This document shows positions 1 to 9,766 of a DNA stretch of 64,000 bases, in pieces (the stretch's first letter is position 1; each line of letters begins with the position of its first letter). The position numbers and the translations under genes were made by a program. Location of the stretch: contig JAIOJX010000003.1 in NCBI GenBank assembly GCA_022376925.1, positions 37,935,874 to 37,999,873 on the forward strand, in the 5' to 3' direction. The DNA is from Tragulus kanchil. Taxonomy: Eukaryota > Chordata > Mammalia > Artiodactyla > Tragulidae. A model generated the notes under the pieces. That model ran no database searches. It saw only the letters and a program-made list of their open reading frames with translations, and was not told the origin of the DNA.

Positions 1-51
1 ATTTTTTAATTTTTACAATGCTGTATTGATTTCTTCACTTTACACATGATA

Positions 52-95
<44 letters not shown>

Positions 96-300
96 TGATC
101 TACTTTTTCCATATGTCCCACTCTTTTCTTCCCCGACTCTGTCCACAAGTCTATTCTCTACATCTATGTCTCTATTCCATCCCTAGAAATCGGTTCATGA
201 ATACCATTTTTCTAGATTCCATACACATACATTAATATACAATATTTGCTTTTCTCTTTCTGAGTTACTTCACTCTGTATAATGGGCTCTAGGTTTCATT
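1..300 (-). mobile_element. L1 LINE fragment, 3' end, antisense
   Basis: Read on the minus strand this matches the ruminant L1 3' region: the plus strand shows the reverse complement of the end-of-ORF2 and 3'UTR stretch (segments such as tttctagattccatacacat and ttcactctgtataatgggct are typical). It is cut by the window start and contains the (TA)n run. No open frame survives. Family assignment is from memory of L1 consensus, not a search. Confidence 0.75.
52..92. repeat. (TA)n microsatellite
   Basis: About 20 uninterrupted TA units inside the L1 3' fragment. Confidence 0.95.
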
Positions 301-1194
301 TGCTCTTTCTTCATATTTAGTTAACATTCCACCATTTGGAAAGGTTTTTTTCTTTTTTCATTTTTTTTAGGTAGCTCCATCAACAAATACTCATAATTGA
401 TACATGAATTAACAGATGGAGGATGAATAGTGGACAAGATAAGTAGACCATTCCTGACAGGAGCAACACAGTCATATAAAGTATAGGCAGAGTCACTTCA
501 TCGAGAATTTTTGTCTGGGGCCAAAATCTAGAGGAGCAATGAAGGATGCATGGGACACAGTTGGAGAGCCTGGCTGAAGGAGACAGGTGCACCTTTGTCA
601 ATGAGATGTTGTCATGGACATGCAGGGATAGAGATTTCTGAAGTATGTGATAGATTTCTCTATAGAGAACAATCTGTCTTCAAGCATGCTCACCTAAAAT
701 AATATGAATTAGAACAGAGCCCATGAATATAAAGGCTGATTTTCCCTAGTATTCTTTAACCTTCTGCATCATCAAGGACAACTTCAACTTTTGAATCTGC
801 TACCTTGGAGCTTCAGCGTCACCATTTTCTCACTCTTTACCTATTATTCATGGTTAAGTTTGAGAATACGGTTGATATCTTTCCAAATTTACTGTTGCTG
901 GTTCTAATTCCAGCCTTCCACCAGTACTGTACCTTGGTCGGCTGATCTCTGGGACAAATGAAGAATTGTATATAATTTAGATTTAAGGCTGCCACATGAA
1001 ATTCTAAGTACTCTGTGTAACCAAGCACTGGAGCTTTGCTATTAGAATGGATGGTTCAGCCATATGTGATACGTCACACAACTATGACCTTGTTTCACTA
1101 ACTGATGTAATCTAGGATCTTATTTAGTAAGTCATCCTAATCAAAGTGGTGGCCATTTCCTTCTTGTCTCCATGATTCAGAAAGAAAAGACTTA
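301..1194. other. Unclassified stretch
   Basis: Moderately AT-rich sequence with no recognised gene or repeat. The short open frames at 380-601 and 837-1028 (minus strand) show no family signature. From 679 on it belongs to the first duplicated block. Confidence 0.5.
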
Positions 1195-1625
1195 CATCAA
1201 CATCATTCATTCATCCATTTGATTAGTGAGTCATTTATTAATTTAACAAATATTTTTGGGCACCAATTATAGGCCAGATGATGTCCTAAGCATTGTGCTA
1301 GAAAAATGAAATTTGTCCTCAGGAAGATTACATACTAGTGAAGGGAGGTAGAAAGTAAACATGGAAATAATTTAACAAGACAATTTCTACTAGTGGAACA
1401 TGCGCTGAAGAAAATGACGCGAATGAATTCCTTGGAGAAATGCTGAACAAAGGAGCACATTAGATGGAACGACCTCAAAAGAGCTCTCTGAAAGGGCAGT
1501 ACTGGCCTTAGAACTGATCGTTAGTCCAATATGTGACTGAGAGTTGCAAATGCAAAGACCCCAAAGTGAAAGAACTTCTGGCGTAAAGGAGAGCAGAATG
1601 AGAGTTCATACATATGCAGAATCAG
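1195..1625 (+). repeat. Old mammalian interspersed repeat, 5' part
   Basis: The order of motifs (cattcattcatccattt, taacaaatatt, aagattacatactagtg, gcaaatgcaaagacccc) follows a very widespread old mammalian repeat that I recognise but cannot name with certainty. Middle and 3' parts of what looks like the same family occur at 37640-38090 and 42300-42560. Heavily diverged. The second copy at 2311-2743 is from duplication 1. Confidence 0.45.
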
Positions 1626-2310
1626 ATTGGAATGGTCCTTCTGATCCCTATGTTTCCTGAATTCGGTGGCCTCCAAGGATGTGCTAAGTGTGCCGGTCCA
1701 GAGAACACTAATGAGGAGGGCCAGCTTTCAAACTAAGAACTCTGCAAAAGAATTATGAGGAACTCACTTCAGGAGGATGTCGAGATACTGCGCGACATGT
1801 TTCAAGCATGCTCACCTAAAATAATATGAATTAGAACAGAGCCCATGAATATAAAGGCTGATTTTCCTAGTATTCTTTAACCTTCTGCATATGGACAACT
1901 TCAACTTTTGAATCTGCTACCTTGGAGCTTCAGCGTCACCATTTTCTCACTCTTTACCTATTATTCATGGTTAAGTTTGAGAATACGGTTGATATCTTTC
2001 CAAATTTACTGTTGCTGGTTCTAATTCCAGCCTTCCACCAGTACTGTACCTTGGTCGGCTGATCTCTGGGACAAATGAAGAATTGTATATAATTTAGATT
2101 TAAGGCTGCCACATGAAATTCTAAGTACTCTGTGTAACCAAGCACTGGAGCTTTGCTATTAGAATGGATGGTTCAGCCATATGTGATACGTCACACAACT
2201 ATGACCTTGTTTCACTAACTGATGTAATCTAGGATCTTATTTAGTAAGTCATCCTAATCAAAGTGGTGGCCATTTCCTTCTTGTCTCCATGATTCAGAAA
2301 GAAAAGACTT

Positions 2311-2743
2311 ACATCAACATCATTCATTCATCCATTTGATTAGTGAGTCATTTATTAATTTAACAAATTTTTTTGGGCACCAATTATAGGCCAGATGATG
2401 TCCTAAGCATTGTGCTAGAAAAATGAAATTTGTCCTCAGGAAGATTACATACTAGTGAAGGGAGGTAGAAAGTAAACATGGAAATAATTTAACAAGACAA
2501 TTTCTACTAGTGGAACATGCGCTGAAGAAAATGACGCGAATGAATTCCTTGGAGAAATGCTGAACAAAGGAGCACATTAGATGGAACGACCTCAAAAGAG
2601 CTCTCTGAAAGGGCAGTACTGGCCTTAGAACTGATCGTTAGTCCAATATGTGACTGAGAGTTGCAAATGCAAAGACCCCAAAGTGAAAGAACTTCTGGCG
2701 TAAAGGAGAGCAGAATGAGAGTTCATACATATGCAGAATCAGA
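2311..2743 (+). repeat. Old mammalian repeat, 5' part (duplicate copy)
   Basis: Near-identical copy of 1195-1625 created by duplication 1. Confidence 0.45.
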
Positions 2744-4858
2744 TTGGAATGGTCCTTCTGATCCCTATGTTTCCTGAATTCCGGTGGCCTCCAAGGATGT
2801 GCTAAGTGTGCCGGTCCAGAGAACACTAATGAGGAGGGCCAGCTTTCAAACTAAGAACTCTGCAAAAGAATTATGAGGAACTCACTTCAGGAGGATGTCG
2901 AGATACTGCGCGACATGTAAAAATGCATTACAGACGTGAACAGACTCCCACTTTTGCCCCAGTGAGCACTGCTGCAGCCAATTAAACCACCTCACTGCTT
3001 CTGTCGTTATGTAATCAGTCTGCACATATAAAGCAGCAGAAAAAATATTCCCAAATTACTCCACACTTTCACTTGAAATTAGTGCTTATTTTAAGCTGAA
3101 GTCTAGTGCTAGAAAAGCCTCACTTGATCTCTATCATGTGAAATTGAGGCAGACAGCATTCCCAAAGTAAAAGAAAGTACATTTATCCAGGGAATTCAGT
3201 TAACATAAAGATCCAATCTAGGTAGTTTATATAAAAAGCCCAATTTCTCAAATGATATCTTTGTCAGTTCCTCACTTGTCTTTGCGGATCCACAAGCAGT
3301 TTATAGTCATTTCTAGCAGAATATTCTATAGCTGTTTCTTCATATTCTCAACCCACTCCTAGATTCTAAAAACTTTGATAGAAATAGATTTATACGTATT
3401 TTGCCAAATAAAAAAATATTCAGAAACATCTAAATGACAAGCTGTATTTTCAGATATGATCTTCACATCTGAAAACCCATACTTATAACACCAGTGCCTT
3501 AATGACATAAGACCGTGGTAATGACTGAGAAGTTAGGATCAAATACTACAGACTGCTAGTTATTCCCATAAGAGAGAGAAAGGCTGCTGTTGACATTATA
3601 AAATGACAACAGTGTGATCTGAATGAATACTGAGTTTATGCAAGGTTTTGAAATTTTGGTAAAAGAAATACTTTTCAAACCTACTTGAACAAACTACTTA
3701 CCAATGTTAACTATTGGGTTTTGTTTTCTCCCATTGAATCTATAGATCATGAAATCACTTAACAATGTTCAACTATTGGGTTTTGATGCCCCATGAATCG
3801 GGGAAATGAGTTCATACATATGCAGAATCAGATTGGAATGGTCCTTCTGATCCCTATGTTTCCTGAATTCGGTGGCCTCCAAGGATGTGCTAAGTGTGCG
3901 GTCCAGAGAACACTAATGAGGAGGGCCAGCTTTCAAACTAAGAACTCTGCAAAAGAATTATGAGGAACTCACTTCAGGAGGATGTCGAGATACTGCGCGA
4001 CATGTAAAAATGCATTACAGACGTGAACAGACTCCCACTTTTGCCCCAGTGAGCACTGCTGCAGCCAATTAAACCACCTCACTGCTTCTGTCGTTATGTA
4101 ATCAGTCTGCACATATAAAGCAGCAGAAAAAATATTCCCAAATTACTCCACACTTTCACTTGAAATTAGTGCTTATTTTAAGCTGAAGTCTAGTGCTAGA
4201 AAAGCCTCACTTGATCTCTATCATGTGAAATTGAGGCAGACAGCATTCCCAAAGTAAAAGAAAGTACATTTATCCAGGGAATTCAGTTAACATAAAGATC
4301 CAATCTAGGTAGTTTATATAAAAAGCCCAATTTCTCAAATGATATCTTTGTCAGTTCCTCACTTGTCTTTGCGGATCCACAAGCAGTTTATAGTCATTTC
4401 TAGCAGAATATTCTATAGCTGTTTCTTCATATTCTCAACCCACTCCTAGATTCTAAAAACTTTGATAGAAATAGATTTATACGTATTTTGCCAAATAAAA
4501 AAATATTCAGAAACATCTAAATGACAAGCTGTATTTTCAGATATGATCTTCACATCTGAAAACCCATACTTATAACACCAGTGCCTTAATGACATAAGAC
4601 CGTGGTAATGACTGAGAAGTTAGGATCAAATACTACAGACTGCTAGTTATTCCCATAAGAGAGAGAAAGGCTGCTGTTGACATTATAAAATGACAACAGT
4701 GTGATCTGAATGAATACTGAGTTTATGCAAGGTTTTGAAATTTTGGTAAAAGAAATACTTTTCAAACCTACTTGAACAAACTACTTACCAATGTTAACTA
4801 TTGGGTTTTGTTTTCTCCCATTGAATCTATAGATCATGAAATCACTTAACAATGTTCA
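2719..4858. repeat. Direct duplication 2 (about 1.05 kb x2)
   Basis: Copy 1 is 2719-3771 and copy 2 is 3808-4858, separated by filler at 3772-3807. The filler begins as a degraded echo of the sequence at 3710-3745. Bases 2719-2918 also belong to duplication 1, so that segment occurs three times (1601-1800, 2719-2918, 3808-4006). Confidence 0.95.
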
Positions 4859-4985
4859 CTTTTTTCACGTTCAGGCATATTATATTATTGAAATTTGAGC
4901 ATAAAATTTAAAAGTAGAGTAAAACGAACATCTTCGTCAATTTTCACAATAAAGAATACATGCAAAATTTGTTTTATGTATATTT
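2919..4985. other. Unclassified stretch
   Basis: AT-rich sequence with no gene or recognised mobile element, largely contained in duplication 2. Nothing beyond the duplication is visible. Confidence 0.5.
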
Positions 4986-4989
4986 GGGG

Positions 4990-5165
4990 CAGGAGATAGA
5001 TGGGCCCCAGGCTAGACATTTACAACTGACTTCCTGTTTCATTTCCTGTGGGGGAGAAAAAGATCGGCTTCAGGCTGGAGGCTGGACACTTACAGCTAGC
5101 CTCCTGTTTGCATTCCCTAAAACAGGGGAAAGGTGGGCTCCAGAGTAAGATATTTAATAGCTGAT
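4990..5165. repeat. Tandem repeat, unit about 64-70 bp, about 2.5 copies
   Basis: Diverged direct repeats start with tagacatttacaactgac (about 5013), ggacacttacagctagcc (about 5083) and aagatatttaatagctga (about 5147). Each of the first two is followed by cctgttt and then a G-rich cctgtgggggag or aaaacagggga segment. The array lies directly beside the minus-strand LTR and may belong to the same ERV. Confidence 0.7.
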
Positions 5166-5726
5166 CTTCAAGAGGCAGCAGAGAGTCGCAGTGTGAAGGG
5201 AGATCGTCATTCCCTGCCCAGGAACTGAACCTGTGTAGCCTGGATGAGAACCAGAAATCCTAGCCACCAGACCAGCAAGGGCTAGATGCTAGAAGCTCTT
5301 TTTCCCTGGATATTGAGCCCATTGAAAAATGTATTTCTCAGACGCAGAAACTGTAAATGCAGGTTCAAAGTTTATTATTAGAGACATAGCACAAGTGGGA
5401 GAGAACACAGAGAAACAGTTTGTTTAGTTAAGACAGAAGCAAGGCAGAGATGCACACTCAGGGAGTCATCCCCCCCCCAGCAAGGAGGAGCACAGTAGAG
5501 AGGCAGTTAAGGCAGTTCGATAAATATCGGCAGTAGTTCTTCCGGGTCTTTGTCTTCCTTCAGACCAATTACCTGGTTCTTTTTTCCACACCTGACCTAC
5601 CCTGGGACCCTCACCTGGGGTGCACACACATACCTCATCCGAGATGGATCTTGAAGTGAAGGAGTCTAGGAGTGGGATTCATTATGGTCTGGCATTATCC
5701 CCTGCCATCTGACCCACAAGTAGTCT
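5166..5726 (-). mobile_element. ERV LTR, minus strand (solo or part)
   Basis: Read on the minus strand, an AATAAA signal (complement of 5370-5385) follows a pyrimidine-rich segment containing tgtttctctgtgttctctc. After it come acagtttctgcgtctgag and a tRNA-Glu-like stretch (complement of 5210-5283). The same blocks occur in the same order on the plus strand at 5940-6610, so these are two members of one LTR family in head-to-head orientation. No viral gene remains between or beside them. Exact LTR ends are uncertain. Confidence 0.6.
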
Positions 5727-6640
5727 TTCTGCACGTGTGCAGCGTCTCCCTTATCCCCAAAGAGGGGGAAACAGAGACCCCTAATCCTTTACTCAAACAG
5801 GGTTCTGCCTCCCTTTGTCCTTGCTATAACTATTGCATGAAGATTACTTTAAGGTGTTTACGAGAGGCAAACACTGGCTCTTTACCCTGTTTCTGTTGTT
5901 ACTCCCATTCTGGAGAGCAAGCAGGAGGAACTGCCCTTTATAAATGACTTTACTGCCTCTTACTGCCCTTCTCCTCACTCTGGGGACATCCACACCCCTT
6001 CTCTGGGTGTGCATTTCTGCCTTTCTGTCTTTTGGGGGTGGGGGGCGGGTTGGGGAGGGAGAAGGACAGGTGGGCCACTTCTATTGGTCTTCCATTTATC
6101 TATTTTCATCCATCTTTGTTCCTTGGCCCGTGTGGGCCTCCCATTGCAGTGGCTGTTGTCGCAGAGCACCAGCTCTGGGCGCATGCGCTCCAGAGCTCCT
6201 GCTCGGTAATTGGACACATGGGTCCAGCCGCCCCCCTCCGTGGCACGTGGGATCTTCCCAGGCCAGGGATCGAACCAGCGCCCCTTGCACTGCAAGGTGG
6301 TGTCCTTACCCACCGGACCACCAGGGAAGCCCTGTCTTTCTGTCTTAACAACCTGCTTCTCTGTGTGCTCTCTCACCTGTTGCTGGGCTATGTCTCTAAA
6401 ACATTGTACCTGTATTTTACAGTTTTTGCCTCTGCGATAAATGCATTTTTCACCAGGGCAATACCTAAGGAAAAACAGCTTTTAACCTCCAGCTCTTGCT
6501 GGTCTGGTGGCTAAGATTCCTGGTTTTCTTCCAGGCTACCCAAGTTCAATTCCTGGGCAGGGAACAAAGATCTCAATTCATGCCACTGCTCACTGCTGAC
6601 TCCTTGAGATAATATTCACACATCACATCTCTCCCTCCTC
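5727..6640 (+). mobile_element. ERV LTR, plus strand, interrupted by a SINE
   Basis: A TATA-like tataaatgac lies at 5938-5947. The pyrimidine-rich segment, split by the SINE at 6032-6335, continues into ttctctgtgtgctctctcac, acagtttttgcctctgcg and the tRNA-Glu-like segment at about 6500-6565. The polyadenylation signal seen in the minus-strand partner is lost here. Related to 5166-5726 in inverted orientation. No coding remnant is present. The second copy (6800-7704) is from duplication 3. Confidence 0.6.
6032..6335 (-). mobile_element. Young CHR-variant SINE (locus A)
   Basis: Minus-strand tRNA-Glu-derived SINE. The head begins ggcttccctggtggtcc and has a B-box-like ggttcgatccctggcc. The body contains agctctggagcgcatgcgc, and the 3' part ends in caatagaagtggccc followed by a C-rich tail. 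Flanked by 11-bp target-site duplications ctttctgtctt (6021-6031 and 6336-6346). The insertion splits the plus-strand LTR. All open frames here are translations of the SINE. Confidence 0.85.
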
Positions 6641-6799
6641 CACTAGGGTATACTAAAACAAATACTAGGACTTATATACCTGCATCTATAAATTTAACAT
6701 TTTTTCTTAAATTCTTGAATAATACAAAAGAGACTTACTCTAGCAAAATAAAAGAAGAACTTTCCCTGAATCCCTCTTAGCTTTTCTTTTACAGTGAGC

Positions 6800-7704
6800 T
6801 TCTGCACGTGTGCAGCGTCTCCTTATCCCCAAAGAGGAAACAGAGACCCTAATCCTTTACTCAAACAGGGTTCTGCCTCCCTTTGTCCTTGCTATAACTA
6901 TTGCATGAAGATTACTTTAAGGTGTTTACGAGAGGCAAACACTGGCTCTTTACCCTGTTTCTGTTGTTACTCCCATTCTGGAGAGCAAGCAGGAGGAACT
7001 GCCCTTTATAAATGACTTTACTGCCTCTTACTGCCCTTCTCCTCACTCTGGGGACATCCACACCCTTCTCTGGGTGTGCATTTCTGCCTTTCTGTCTTTT
7101 GGGGGTGGGGGGCGGGTTGGGGAGGGAGAAGGACAGGTGGGCCACTTCTATTGGTCTTCCATTTATCTATTTTCATCCATCTTTGTTCCTTGGCCCGTGT
7201 GGGCCTCCCATTGCAGTGGCTGTTGTCGCAGTGCACCGGCTCTGGGCGCATGCGCTCCAGAGCTCCAGCTCGGTAATTGGACACATGGGTCCAGCCACTC
7301 CGTGGCACGTGGGATCTTCCCAGGCCAGGGATCGAACCAGCGCCCCTTGCACTGCAAGGTGGTGTCCTTACCCACCGGACCACCAGGGAAGCCCTGTCTT
7401 TCTGTCTTAACAACCTGCTTCTCTGTGTGCTCTCTCACCTGTTGCTGGGCTATGTCTCTAAAACATTGTACCTGTATTTTACAGTTTTTGCCTCTGCGAT
7501 AAATGCATTTTTCACCAGGGCAATACCTAAGGAAAAACAGCTTTTAACCTCCAGCTCTTGCTGGTCTGGTGGCTAAGATTCCTGGTTTTCTTCCAGGCTA
7601 CCCAAGTTCAATTCCTGGGCAGGGAACAAAGATCTCAATTCATGCCACTGCTCACTGCTGACTCCTTGAGATAATATTCACACATACACATCTCTCCCCT
7701 CCTC
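6800..7704 (+). mobile_element. ERV LTR with SINE (duplicate copy)
   Basis: Second copy of 5727-6640 from duplication 3. Confidence 0.6.
7099..7397 (-). mobile_element. Young CHR-variant SINE (locus A, duplicate copy)
   Basis: Copy of 6032-6335 with the same 11-bp flanks (7088-7098, 7398-7408). It differs at several sites clustered in the SINE body (gcagtgcaccggctc against gcagagcaccagctc; ccagccactccgtgg against a longer C run). Confidence 0.85.
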
Positions 7705-8124
7705 CACTAGGGTATACTAAAACAAATACTAGGACTTATATACCTGCATCTATAAATTTAACATTTTTTCTTAAATTCTTGAATAATACAAAAGAGACTT
7801 ACTCTAGCAAAATAGAGAAGAACTTTCCCCTGAATCCCTCTTAGCTTTTCTTTTACAGTGAGCTAGTCTAGATAACACTTGGCTAAGTCTTATCCATTCT
7901 CCTTTCCCTTAAATACTAATCCAAAGTTTCTCTTGGGTCATTCTGGAATGGACTAGGACCATATGGAGCCTTCAATGAGGGTAGTGGGGTGGGATACCCT
8001 CCCCCATATCCTTGGCTTTAGCTTGTCTCTGAAGTAGATAATTTAACAACTCACATTTCCGGAGTTGTTTTTCAGATGTAAAAACTCACCTTCTCCAACA
8101 ATAGGAAGATCTTAATCACTTGAG

Positions 8125-8412
8125 GACCATGAGCACATAGCCCCAGGCCTCCTGGAGTTGGAAGACTGAACATGTTAACACTATTCCATCACCCTGCTAA
8201 CCATCAGCCAGTCAGAGAATTGTGTACACACTGACCACAGACCCCACAACACCCTTCCTCCCATCACCTGACTTTTAAAAGTGCTTTGCCAAAACACTTC
8301 AAGGAGCTTGGGTTCCTTGCATAGCCTACAATAAAATTTTCTCTGCTCCAAACACCAATATTTCAGTTTGTTTGGCCTTACTGCGTGCTGGACTCACAAA
8401 CTTGCCTTAACA
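8125..8412 (+). mobile_element. ERV LTR, plus strand (solo)
   Basis: Promoter-like acttttaaaa at 8271-8280, then aaagtgctttgccaaaac, a polyadenylation signal AATAAA at 8330-8335, tttctctgctccaaac, and an end in cttgccttaaca (8401-8412). This is the R-U5 layout of a mammalian gammaretrovirus-like (ERV1-type) LTR. No internal viral sequence adjoins it. The 5' limit is approximate. Family judged by eye. Confidence 0.6.
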
Positions 8413-9215
8413 ATTCTGATCCCTTAGTCCTTTAGGATTAGGAATATTTTCCAATCATGAATTACAGTCTTCCCAGTTTGTAGCACCCAAACAAGAGACA
8501 AAAGAGAGAGAATGTGCCTGAAGTGTGTCACTTACATGAAATAAACGCTAGGATATAACCCTTTCACAAGGTTTAGCTTTATAATTTCTGGGTTTTCCAA
8601 ACCAACACATCCCCACCCTAACGCAATCCTATAAAACTGTAACTAGGAGAGAATGGGAACCACTTTCCTCTCTGAGGGTGGCTATTGAATTGGGGAAAGC
8701 TGTGGTTTTACTTCTCAATCTTTTCATTTCTTTGGGGCCATTTTTATTTTGTCAACATTTTGGTTCCTTTATTTCCATTAAGAACATCCTTTCTGCAGAA
8801 AACTGGATTGGCAAGAGAGGAACTTGAATGTGGGGGAGAAAAGAGAAGGGTATATCCCCAAAATTTTTTTTTGAATAATACAAAGAGACTTACTCTAGCA
8901 AAATAGAGAAGAACTTTCCCCTGAATCCCTCTTAGCTTTTCTTTTACAGTGAGCTAGTCTAGATAACACTTGGCTAAGTCTTATCCATTCTCCTTTCCCT
9001 TAAATACTAATCCAAAGTTTCTCTTGGGTCATTCTGGAATGGACTAGGACCATATGGAGCCTTCAATGAGGGTAGTGGGGTGGGATACCCTCCCCCATAT
9101 CCTTGGCTTTAGCTTGTCTCTGAAGTAGATAATTTAACAACTCACATTTCCGGAGTTGTTTTTCAGATGTAAAAACTCACCTTCTCCAACAATAGGAAGA
9201 TCTTAATCACTTGAG

Positions 9216-9503
9216 GACCATGAGCACATAGCCCCAGGCCTCCTGGAGTTGGAAGACTGAACATGTTAACACTATTCCATCACCCTGCTAACCATCAGCC
9301 AGTCAGAGAATTGTGTACACACTGACCACAGACCCCACAACACCCTTCCTCCCATCACCTGACTTTTAAAAGTGCTTTGCCAAAACACTTCAAGGAGCTT
9401 GGGTTCCTTGCATAGCCTACAATAAAATTTTCTCTGCTCCAAACACCAATATTTCAGTTTGTTTGGCCTTACTGCGTGCTGGACTCACAAACTTGCCTTA
9501 ACA
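9216..9503 (+). mobile_element. ERV LTR, plus strand (duplicate copy)
   Basis: Copy of 8125-8412 from duplication 4; AATAAA at 9421-9426. Confidence 0.6.
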
Positions 9504-9766
9504 ATTCTGATCCCTTAGTCCTTTAGGATTAGGAATATTTTCCAATCATGAATTACAGTCTTCCCAGTTTGTAGCACCCTAACAAGAGACAAAAGAGAGA
9601 GAATGTGCCTGAAGTGTGTCACTTACATGAAATAAACGCTAGGATATAACCCTTTCACAAGGTTTAGCTTTATAATTTCTGGGTTTTCCAAACCAACACA
9701 TCCCCACCCTAACGCAATCCTATAAAACTGTAACTAGGAGAGAATGGGAACCACTTTCCTCTCTGA

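Larger units (their letters stand above)
679..2918. repeat. Direct duplication 1 (about 1.12 kb x2)
   Basis: Copy 1 is 679-1800 and copy 2 is 1801-2918. They are near identical, with a few small indels (for example a 4-5 base gap after ctgcat near 1890, and an extra c near 2780). The junction shares only tt. Confidence 0.95.
5727..7864. repeat. Direct duplication 3 (about 1.07 kb x2)
   Basis: Copy 1 is 5727-6799 and copy 2 is 6800-7864. Most copy differences lie in the SINE inside the LTR (6032-6335 against 7099-7397); a few are in the LTR itself (ccccaaagaggggg against ccccaaagagg). Confidence 0.95.

Noticed and set aside
6009..6514. Overlapping open frames of 60-160 codons on both strands
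   Set aside because: They are translations of the CHR-variant SINE and LTR. The same peptides recur at every SINE locus (7018-7576, 25210-25538, 26338-26666, 32602-32991, 40238-41654, 44944-45275).
5199..6575. Inverted arms read as terminal inverted repeats of a DNA transposon
   Set aside because: The similarity extends through a polyadenylation region and U3-like sequence in both arms, which fits two LTRs better than transposon ends; there is no transposase.
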